64,000 nt of DNA from Actinomycetes bacterium (lineage in GTDB: Bacteria > Actinomycetota > Acidimicrobiia > Acidimicrobiales > Acidimicrobilacustridaceae): assembly GCA_029782025.1 (NCBI GenBank), contig JAKOVR010000203.1, forward strand, positions 1-64,000. The letters run 5' to 3'. The translations under genes were made by a program, and so were the position numbers. The notes beneath the pieces are model-generated. The model was not told the origin of the DNA, made no database searches, and saw only the letters and a list, made by a program, of their open reading frames with translations. Positions within the stretch are counted from its first letter, which is position 1, and every line of letters starts with the position of its first letter. Shown piece by piece: positions 57,397-64,000 of the stretch.

Positions 57397-58588
57397 GGAT
57401 CGGGAGCACCCGGGGCCCGCGCACCTGGCCACCCGACCACTGCACGCCGGCGGGATCGGCCAGCGAGAACTCGGGGAAGCGCTCGAGCCAGACCTCCAGC
57501 GCCACCCGCATCTCCATGCGGGCCAGGTTGGAGCCGGCACAGCGATGGATGCCGAGGCCGAAGGCGGCGTGGCGGTTCTCCTCCCGGTCGAGGATCACCT
57601 CGTCGGCGCGGTCGAAGGCGGCCGGGTCGCGGTTGGCCGACGGGAAGGGGAGCAGCACCCACTCGTCCTTCTTCATGGGGCAGCCGTGGAAGTCCATGTC
57701 GTCGACCACGAGCCGGGCCATCGTGACCGGCGCGTACGCCCGGAGGAACTCCTCGATGGCCAGCGGGAGCAGCTCGGGCTCGGCCACCAGGCGCTGGCGG
57801 TCGGCCGCGTGGCCGGCGAGGTGCCACAGCGAGGAACCGATGGCGCTCCACGTGGTGTCGATGCCGGCGAGCAGCAGCAACACGATGGTGCCGCCGACGT
57901 GCTCGGGTTGGAGGGGGGCGCCGTCCATCTCGGCGTCGAGCAGGAACGAGGTGAGGTCGTCGCGCGGGTGGGCGAGGTGGTCCTCCACCTGGGCGGTGAG
58001 GTAGGCGTCGAGCTCGAGGAAGTTCTCGAGCCGCCGCTCGATCGGGAGGTCGACCGATTCGAGGACGTCGTGGACGAACTTGCGGAAGGTGTCGGCGTCC
58101 TCGAGGGGGAAGCCGAGCATCTTGGCGATCACCCGCACGGGGATGTGCTGGCTGTAGTCGACGGCGCCGTCGATCACCTCCCGGCCGGCCACGGCGTCGA
58201 GCAGCTCGTGGCAGTAGGCCCGGGTGAACGGTTCGAGCTTCTCGATGGCCTTGGGCGAGAAGGCGGGCAGGAGGAGGCGGCGGGCGCCGTGGTGGAACGG
58301 CGGGTCCGACGAGATGGGCGGGGCGATGCCCTGGGGGGCCGGCGCCAGCGGGCGGCCCTCGGTGACGAGCACGCTCCGGGAGGTGAACCGCTCCGTGTCG
58401 TAGGCGATCTCGCTGACGAGCTCGTGGGTGGCAGGGAACCACACGCCGCCGTAGCGGTCGGAGTGGGCCACCGGGCAGCCCCGACCCCGGATCTCCTCCC
58501 AGATCGGGTAGGGGTCGGCGGCGTAGGTCGGGTCGGCGTGGTCGAAGTCGACGGACCAGTCCGTGACCGGCGGGTGGTTGCCGGTCAC
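57386..58588 (-). CDS. cytochrome P450
   Basis: The 400-residue P450 has LAGIDTT in the I-helix (about residues 240-246), EEFLRAY (ExxR) and the heme-binding FGLGIHRCAGSNLAR with ligand Cys near 349. HHGARRLLLPAFSPKAIEKLEP is typical of the soluble bacterial CYP subfamilies. The GTG at 58588 overlaps the ferredoxin stop (GTGA), showing that the pair is one functional unit. Confidence 0.9.
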   Translation of the reverse strand: MTGNHPPVTDWSVDFDHADPTYAADPYPIWEEIRGRGCPVAHSDRYGGVWFPATHELVSEIAYDTERFTSRSVLVTEGRPLAPAPQGIAPPISSDPPFHHGARRLLLPAFSPKAIEKLEPFTRAYCHELLDAVAGREVIDGAVDYSQHIPVRVIAKMLGFPLEDADTFRKFVHDVLESVDLPIERRLENFLELDAYLTAQVEDHLAHPRDDLTSFLLDAEMDGAPLQPEHVGGTIVLLLLAGIDTTWSAIGSSLWHLAGHAADRQRLVAEPELLPLAIEEFLRAYAPVTMARLVVDDMDFHGCPMKKDEWVLLPFPSANRDPAAFDRADEVILDREENRHAAFGLGIHRCAGSNLARMEMRVALEVWLERFPEFSLADPAGVQWSGGQVRGPRVLPIHVG

Positions 58589-58785
58589 GCATCCTCCTCG
58601 ATGATCACCGCGTACTCGGGACAGTTGGCGGCGGCGAGGCGGGCCTTCTCCTCGAGCCCGGGCGGCACGACCCCGTCGTTCAGCTCGTGGGCGTTGCCGT
58701 AGTCGTCGACGTCGAACAGCTCCGGCGCGAGCGAATAGCAGCGGTTGTGTCCCTGGCACTTGTCGCCATCGACTCGAACGCGCAT
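58585..58785 (-). CDS. small CYP-associated ferredoxin
   Basis: The 66-residue protein has cluster ligands C10, C16 and C54 (CQGHNRC and NCPEY), with His13 at the position of the third Cys of a classical 4Fe site. P450-partner ferredoxins of actinobacteria often have this C-x2-H-x2-C pattern with a 3Fe-4S or His-ligated cluster. It feeds electrons to the following P450 and precedes it with a 4-nt overlap. Confidence 0.88.
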   Translation of the reverse strand: MRVRVDGDKCQGHNRCYSLAPELFDVDDYGNAHELNDGVVPPGLEEKARLAAANCPEYAVIIEEDA

Positions 58786-58819
58786 CAGGCCCCCCTTGGT
58801 GTCGGTGTGGGGCAGGAGG

Positions 58820-60358
58820 TTAGCTCCGGCGCAGGGCGTGGGCGATCGGCTGCGTGGCGGCGAAGGCGGCGACGAACAGCTCGTGGTGCCGGTCGTAGCG
58901 GGCCCGCACCTCGGGATCGGCCGTCGGTTCCACCAGGTGGTCGGCGGGGAGGGCGGCCGGGAGGTCGCCGAGGGCGATGGCGCCGGTGCGGGCCAGGGCC
59001 AGCAGGGCGGCGGCGCGCCCGTTGGCGTGGGCGGGATCGGCGAGGCGGCGGACCGGACGGTCGAGCACGTCGGCCAGGATGGCGGTCCACGCCGCCGACC
59101 GTGCCCCGCCGCCGGAGAAGGCCAGGTGATCGAACCGTCGTCGGCAAAAGGTCTCGGCCGGCTCGAGGAGCCAGCGCAGGTTGTGGGCGACGCCCTCGAG
59201 CACGGCGCGGGCGAGGTCGGCCCTGGTGGTGTGGAGCGACACGCCGAGGAACCCGCCCCGCATCCGGGGATCGTCCACCGGGGCCATGGCCCCGCCGAGC
59301 CACGGCAGGAAGAGGGCGCCGCCGGCCCCGGGGGCGCTGCCGGCCACCAGCGGGTCGAGGTCGGCCAGATCGGCGCCGAGCAGCTCGCCCACGGCGTGGT
59401 CGAGGAGCTTCCCGCCGTTGCCGTTCTCGGCCATCAGCATGTGCCCCCCGAGCGGGCTCGGCATCGTGGCGAGCTGGTGGGTGGCGTCGAGGTCCTTCCG
59501 GTCGATCGCCGCGATGAGGACGCTCGTGGTGCCGATGCACATCCCGGCCCCGCCGCCGCCGAGCAGCGCGCCGGTGGCCACCCCGCCGATCTGGGTGTCG
59601 TTGAGCCCGGGCACGACCAGGGCGGCCGGCGAGATGCCGAGCACCTCGGCGACGTCGGGCCGGACCGGACCGAGGGGCTGGTCGACCGGCACGACCGGGG
59701 GGAGCCGGGTGGCGTCCACGCCGGCGAGCTCGACGAGCTCGGGGTGCCAGGCGTCCGGGGCGCCGTCGCGGTTGTCGGTGAGGAGCAGCATGAAGGCCGA
59801 GCACCGGGTCGCCGTGAGGCGGCCGGTGAGACGGGCGGTGACGTAGTCCATCGGCTCGACGTAGGCGGCGGTGGCCTCGTGGACCTCGGGCCGGTCGTGC
59901 TGGAGGTGGAGGAGGTGGCCGAGGGAGTCGGCGCCGCTGGGGAGCGGTGGGAGGCCGTGGACGTCGAGCCAGCGGAACAGCGCGTCGGGATGGCGCTCGA
60001 GCACGGCCCGGTTGTGGCTCCCGCCCCGCGTGTCCATCCACGTGAGCATCGGGCCGGTCGGGAGCCCGCCCGGCCCGACGGGCACGATCGAGGAGTACTG
60101 GCTGGTCACCCCGACGGCGGCCACACCGGCGCCCACCCCGCCCGCGGCGGCGAGCGCCTGCCGGGTGGCGTCGACCACGGCCAGCCACACCTGCCCGGGA
60201 TCCTGTTCCGCCGCCCCGCCGCGACCGCGGACAGTGGGCACCCGGTGACTCGCCGCACCCAAGAGGCGGCCGTCGGCGGCGAAGACGCCCACTTTCGGCC
60301 CGCTCGTGCCCAGGTCGATCCCGAGGGCGAGTGCCGAGCGACCGGCCGGGGCGTCCAC
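58820..60358 (-). CDS. FGGY-family carbohydrate kinase
   Basis: The 512-residue kinase has the N-terminal ALGIDLGTSGPKVGVF phosphate-binding motif, EQDPGQVW, TWMDTRG, a second GTTSVLIA phosphate motif and FSGGGARSAAWTAILADVLDRPV near the C-terminus. This is the xylulokinase/ribulokinase-like pattern. The sugar cannot be named. It begins 34 bp before the ferredoxin gene and may be the first gene of the same transcript. Confidence 0.85.
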   Translation of the reverse strand: MDAPAGRSALALGIDLGTSGPKVGVFAADGRLLGAASHRVPTVRGRGGAAEQDPGQVWLAVVDATRQALAAAGGVGAGVAAVGVTSQYSSIVPVGPGGLPTGPMLTWMDTRGGSHNRAVLERHPDALFRWLDVHGLPPLPSGADSLGHLLHLQHDRPEVHEATAAYVEPMDYVTARLTGRLTATRCSAFMLLLTDNRDGAPDAWHPELVELAGVDATRLPPVVPVDQPLGPVRPDVAEVLGISPAALVVPGLNDTQIGGVATGALLGGGGAGMCIGTTSVLIAAIDRKDLDATHQLATMPSPLGGHMLMAENGNGGKLLDHAVGELLGADLADLDPLVAGSAPGAGGALFLPWLGGAMAPVDDPRMRGGFLGVSLHTTRADLARAVLEGVAHNLRWLLEPAETFCRRRFDHLAFSGGGARSAAWTAILADVLDRPVRRLADPAHANGRAAALLALARTGAIALGDLPAALPADHLVEPTADPEVRARYDRHHELFVAAFAATQPIAHALRRS

Positions 60359-60456
60359 GGCCCGACCCTACATGGGGCGGACGACCCGCATCGTTCCTCA
60401 ATGCGGGGGCGATTGGGCCGATAGGACCAGGCACCACGAACCGCAGGAGCCCGCGC

Positions 60457-62004
60457 GTGACCGTCACGGCCACCCCCCAACCCGTCGATCTGTCGATGCC
60501 GCGCAGCATCGATGCGCTCGGCATCCCGCCCACCATGCTCCACGACCTCGTCGTCAAGGTGGCGATGTCGGAAGGCCGCACCTCGGTGGTGCGCCTCGCC
60601 GACCGTTTGTGCGTCAGCACCACCATCATCACCAGCGTGGTGGAGGAGCTCCGCGACCTCCGGTTCCTCGAGGTCCAGGGCGTCGACGGCCGCGACTACC
60701 TCCTCGCCCCGTCGGAAGCCGGCCGCCGCCAGGCCCAGGACCGGATGGCGATGTGCCGGTACATCGGTCCGGCGCCGGTCACCCTCGAGCAGTACACCGC
60801 CGTCATCAAGAGCCAGACGGCCAAGCCCCGCACCAACCTCACCGAGCTCCGCGAGGCCTTCAGCGACCTCGTCATCAGCGACGACCTGCTCAAGGAGATC
60901 GGCCCCGCCTCCTGCGCCAAGGGGGCCATGTTCCTCTACGGCCCTCCCGGCACCGGCAAGTCCTCCATCGCCGAGCGCCTGTTGCGGGTCTACGGCGACG
61001 ACGTGCTCGTGCCCTACGCCCTCGAGGTCGACAGCCAGATCATCACCGTGTTCGACCCGGTGGTGCACCACCCCGTGGCCGAGCAACCCCACGGCATCGA
61101 TCCCCGATGGGTGCTGTGCAAGCGGCCCTTCATCATCGTGGGCGGCGAGCTGAAGATGAGCATGCTCGACCTCGCCTACCAGCAGGGGTCGGGCGTGTAC
61201 CTCGCCCCGATCACCATGCAGGCCAACAACGGCATCCTGGTGATCGACGACTTCGGCCGTCAGGTGATGACCCCGCAGGAGCTGCTCAACCGCTGGATCG
61301 TCCCGCTCGACCGCCAGCGCGACTACCTCACGCTCGACTACGGCGTGAAGTTCGAGGTGCCCTTCGACTCCAAGGTGGTGTTCTCCACCAACCTCCAGCC
61401 CGAGGCCCTCGCCGACGAGGCCTTCTTCCGCCGGATCCAGAGCAAGGTCCTCATCCCCACCATCACCGACCGCCAGTTCGAGGAGGTGCTGCGCCGGGTG
61501 GCGGCCGCCCGCGGCGTCGAGCTCACGCCCGACGCCCCCACCACCCTGCGGTGGATGAGCCGGGAGATGGGCGACGGCGACCTTCGCCCCTACCTGCCCG
61601 GCGCTGTGATCTCCATCCTCCAGTCGATCTGCGCCTTCGACGAGGTGCCGCTCGTGCTCGACTCCGAGATGGTCAAGCGCATCGGCCACATGTTCTTCGT
61701 GCATCCCGAGGAGGAGAAGCCCGAGGACGCAGTGCCCGTGCAGTCGGTGGTGGCCAGCCTGGCCGACAGCCTTCCGGCCGGATCGCCGGCGTCGTCGAGC
61801 TCGTCGCTCTTCGGGGGCCGCTCGGCGGCGACGGAGAAGAAGGCAGTGCCCCAGTCGGACTGGACCTCAGCCGCCGTCAAGGCGGTGTCGTCGCTGAAGG
61901 ACGACGAGGTGGGCGACGACGATCACGCCCTCGACGACCTCGCCGACGACTTCGCCGACGACATCACCGGCGATTCGCAGGAGGCGAGCGGCGCCGTCTT
62001 CTGA
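60457..62004 (+). CDS. AAA+ ATPase with N-terminal winged-helix-like domain
   Basis: The 515-residue protein has an N-terminal helical domain (about 25-95, RTSVVRLADRLCVSTTIITSVVEELRDLRFLEVQG) resembling a winged helix. An AAA core follows with Walker A GPPGTGKS (162-169), Walker B ILVIDDFGR and an arginine-finger-type FFRRIQSK. The acidic, Ser-rich tail ends near 515. AGGAG lies 7 nt before the GTG. I do not recognise a specific family; some resemble ATPases near type IV/Tad pilus loci, but none are here. Confidence 0.75.
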   Translation: MTVTATPQPVDLSMPRSIDALGIPPTMLHDLVVKVAMSEGRTSVVRLADRLCVSTTIITSVVEELRDLRFLEVQGVDGRDYLLAPSEAGRRQAQDRMAMCRYIGPAPVTLEQYTAVIKSQTAKPRTNLTELREAFSDLVISDDLLKEIGPASCAKGAMFLYGPPGTGKSSIAERLLRVYGDDVLVPYALEVDSQIITVFDPVVHHPVAEQPHGIDPRWVLCKRPFIIVGGELKMSMLDLAYQQGSGVYLAPITMQANNGILVIDDFGRQVMTPQELLNRWIVPLDRQRDYLTLDYGVKFEVPFDSKVVFSTNLQPEALADEAFFRRIQSKVLIPTITDRQFEEVLRRVAAARGVELTPDAPTTLRWMSREMGDGDLRPYLPGAVISILQSICAFDEVPLVLDSEMVKRIGHMFFVHPEEEKPEDAVPVQSVVASLADSLPAGSPASSSSSLFGGRSAATEKKAVPQSDWTSAAVKAVSSLKDDEVGDDDHALDDLADDFADDITGDSQEASGAVF

Positions 62005-62015
62005 CGGGGCCGGCG

Positions 62016-62282
62016 CTAGCCGTGCTCCTCGAGCTCCCGGGCCTGGTCCATGGTCCGCTGGAGCTCGGACACGTCGAGATCGCCGGTGGCGCGACGCACA
62101 CGCTCGTTGGTGGCGTTGTGCGAGACGGTGCCCATCACGTGGCTGGGCTCCATGTCGGGGATGGCCTCGTCGAGGCGGCGGCGCGTCATCACCCGGGTGC
62201 GGTGGGTCTGGACGGCGCCGAGCATGATCACCATGCCGATGGCGATGACACCGATGGCGATGACCGCGACGACGGGGTTCAC
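62016..62282 (-). CDS. small single-helix membrane protein
   Basis: The 88-residue protein has an N-terminal helix (VVAVIAIGVIAIGMVIMLG) and a charged cytoplasmic tail (RRRLDEAIPDMEPSHV, ERVRRATGDLDVSELQRTMDQARELEE). No family is recognised. It is convergent with the AAA+ gene (stops 11 bp apart) and downstream of the AMIN-like lipoprotein on the same strand. Confidence 0.6.
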   Translation of the reverse strand: MNPVVAVIAIGVIAIGMVIMLGAVQTHRTRVMTRRRLDEAIPDMEPSHVMGTVSHNATNERVRRATGDLDVSELQRTMDQARELEEHG

Positions 62283-62328
62283 AACGGGGCAATCTAGTGC
62301 CCCGGCGCCGCCGGACCGGTAACCGCGG

Positions 62329-63096
62329 TCAGTGGTTGCCGACGTCGATCACGAGGCGGGGTGGGCCGGTGAGGGTGCGGACCCGGAACTCGACCTTGTC
62401 CTCGACCCCGATGGCCCAGTGCAGGACGGCCTCGAAGTCGCCGGTCTGCACGAGCTCCTTCACCTCGGGCGTGGCCGGGGTGAACCGTTTCGGGCCCGTG
62501 TAGATCTCGGTGTAGCCCTGGGGATCGCCGCTCGGGTTGGCCATGTCGACGCCCGAGGCGGGAGCGGCCCGGACGACGATGGCGAAGTTGCCGGCGAGGG
62601 CCACGGGCTCACCGGCGGCGTCGGAGAGGATCGGCTTGTTCTGGTAGCCGACGGTCCAGTCCGGCAGGTGCTCGACGAACTCGAGCACGACCCGGTCGTA
62701 GCCTTCGTGGCGCGCCGCCCGCACCGAGCGCAGGTGCGCCGGCCCCGATCCCGTCGCAGTGCCGGACTTCTCGGCCAGCGACGCGTCGGTCATCGGGTCG
62801 ATGCCCCCGTCGTTGTCGGGGGGCACGCTCGTCGCCGTTGTGCCTGTGCTCCCGGTGGTCGCGGTGCTGCCGGGCACCGTGCCCGTCGTCGGGCTGGAGG
62901 TGGTGCCCGGCCGGGCCGTGGTCCCCGGGCCCGTGGTGGCGGGCGCCGCCGTCGACCCGACGGTGCCCGAGGTGCCGGTGCCGGTCGTGCCGGCGCCGTT
63001 CTCGGTCTTGGAGCAGGCGGCCAGCCCCAGGGCCAGGACGCTGACGGTGGCGAGCCAGCGGTGCGGTCGGCGTGGTCGCAAGGGTGTCGATGTCAT
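62329..63096 (-). CDS. AMIN-like-domain lipoprotein
   Basis: The 255-residue protein has a lipobox LAAC (Cys28), a long Thr/Gly/Pro-rich linker (about 35-95) and a C-terminal domain: HLRSVRAARHEGYDRVVLEFV, GNFAIVVRA, YTGPKRFTP, FEAVLHWAIGVED and PPRLVIDVGNH. This is the AMIN-like pattern common in actinobacterial cell-wall lipoproteins. It probably binds peptidoglycan or other wall polymers. Confidence 0.78.
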   Translation of the reverse strand: MTSTPLRPRRPHRWLATVSVLALGLAACSKTENGAGTTGTGTSGTVGSTAAPATTGPGTTARPGTTSSPTTGTVPGSTATTGSTGTTATSVPPDNDGGIDPMTDASLAEKSGTATGSGPAHLRSVRAARHEGYDRVVLEFVEHLPDWTVGYQNKPILSDAAGEPVALAGNFAIVVRAAPASGVDMANPSGDPQGYTEIYTGPKRFTPATPEVKELVQTGDFEAVLHWAIGVEDKVEFRVRTLTGPPRLVIDVGNH

Positions 63097-63210
63097 GGCG
63101 CATCTCCGATCAGCCGGGAGTGGCTCTGTGTCCATGGTCCGCGGTCTTTCCCCCGCGGTCCAGGGCACTAGGTCCCTGGACGGGACGGCGTCGGCGAGCA
63201 GGATGGATCC

Positions 63211-64000
63211 ATGGAGCTCGCGATCAGCGTGCACGATCTGGTCAAGACCTTCGGCGCCACCCGGGCCCTCGACCGGCTCTCCCTCGAGGTCCGGGCCGGG
63301 GAGATCCACGGCTTCCTCGGCCCCAACGGGGCGGGCAAGACCACCACCCTGCGCATCCTCCTCGGCCTGGCCCGGGCCGACAGCGGCGAGGCCCGGCTGC
63401 TCGGCGGCGATCCGTGGCGCGACGCGGTGGCCCTCCACCGCCGGTTGGCCTACGTGCCGGGCGACGTGGCCCTCTGGCCCAACCTCTCGGGCGGGGAGGT
63501 GATCGACCTGCTCGGACGGCTGCGGGGCGGGCTCGACCCGGCCCGGCGGGCGGCCCTGATCGAACGGTTCGAGCTCGACCCCACGAAGAAGGGTCGCTCC
63601 TACTCCAAGGGCAACCGCCAGAAGGTGGCACTGGTCGCGGCCCTGGCGTCCGACGTCGAGCTGCTGCTCCTCGACGAGCCCACGGCCGGCCTCGACCCGC
63701 TGATGGAGGCGTCGTTCCGTGACTGCCTCCGGGAGGAGCGAGGGCGGGGGCGCACCGTGCTGCTGTCCAGCCACATCCTCGACGAGGTCGAGGCGGTCTG
63801 CGACCGGGTCACGATCATCCGCGAGGGGCGCACGGTGGAGACGGGGGCGCTGGCCGACCTGCGCCACCTCACCCACACCCACCTCGAAGCGGAGCTGGCC
63901 GGGCCGGTCCCCGCCGGGCTCGACGCTCTGGCCGGCGTGCACGAGCTGGTGGTGGACGGTCGGTCGGTGCGGTGCAGCGTCGACCCCGAGGCCCTCGACG
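63211..64000 (+). CDS. ABC transporter ATP-binding protein (partial at window end)
   Basis: The gene starts at ATG 63211 with AGGA 7 nt upstream and runs past base 64000. It has Walker [12 protein letters not shown]-loop region [17 protein letters not shown], signature [10 protein letters not shown] in place of LSGGQ, Walker B LLLLDEP and the H-loop SSHIL. This SKGNRQK type is found in ABC-2 exporters of antibiotics and lipids. The permease would follow beyond the window. Confidence 0.9.
   Translation, partial: MELAISVHDLVKTFGATRALDRLSLEVRAGEIHGFLGPNGAGKTTTLRILLGLARADSGEARLLGGDPWRDAVALHRRLAYVPGDVALWPNLSGGEVIDLLGRLRGGLDPARRAALIERFELDPTKKGRSYSKGNRQKVALVAALASDVELLLLDEPTAGLDPLMEASFRDCLREERGRGRTVLLSSHILDEVEAVCDRVTIIREGRTVETGALADLRHLTHTHLEAELAGPVPAGLDALAGVHELVVDGRSVRCSVDPEALD

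Overview
This 64 kb window has very high GC and is densely packed. Most genes are separated by a few bases or joined by GTGA, ATGA or TGATG overlaps. The gene content points to a high-GC actinobacterium: a mycothiol-dependent maleylpyruvate-isomerase-type enzyme, two luciferase-like F420 oxidoreductases, P450s (one with its own small ferredoxin), and many acyl-CoA genes. The surface proteins with 'DTRDGTGG' repeats suggest Acidimicrobiia (Iamia/Ilumatobacter-like). That placement is inference; no rRNA or tRNA is present to fix it.

Region by region. 0-9.8 kb: AlkB-like dioxygenase with a coupled thioesterase, a P450, a secreted SGNH hydrolase with DTR repeats, a membrane protein with a long Asp-His-Gly-rich stretch, a VOC protein, a GDT1-type cation exporter, a PaaI-type thioesterase and a serine hydrolase. 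9.8-13.8 kb: a Baeyer-Villiger-type monooxygenase, then a glycosyltransferase and an acyltransferase resembling the last two staphyloxanthin enzymes (CrtQ, CrtO), then a B12-binding HTH protein with the CarH photoreceptor signature. 13.8-37.3 kb: mostly lipid, CoA and xenobiotic catabolism (acyl-CoA ligase, thiolase, enoyl-CoA hydratase, 2,4-dienoyl-CoA-reductase-like SDR, thioesterase, amidohydrolases, CocE hydrolase, dehalogenase/epoxide-hydrolase-type enzyme), plus a Kup K+ transporter and a VapBC pair. SoxR is divergent from a questin-oxidase-like gene, with a textbook SoxR box in a 19-bp promoter spacer.

37.35-44.2 kb is an accessory island. It holds two overlapping tyrosine recombinases flanked by near-perfect 17-bp inverted repeats, a HigBA pair, two unrecognised small genes, a 3'-terminal fragment of the neighbouring amidohydrolase gene, a lipoprotein, a VapBC-like pair and a VapC remnant. 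The bases flanking the recombinase element rejoin into a site that occurs uninterrupted at 43132-43162, which looks like an unoccupied attachment site.

44.2-64 kb returns to chromosomal-type genes: mycothiol-dependent enzyme, nitroreductase, CapA-like lipoprotein, acyl-CoA synthetase, alkylsulfatase, a PAS-GAF-GGDEF-EAL protein, a biotinyl-carboxyltransferase fusion, an LprI-like lipoprotein, an amidase-P450-ferredoxin operon, an FGGY kinase, an AAA+ ATPase, an AMIN-like lipoprotein, and an ABC ATPase cut off by the window end.
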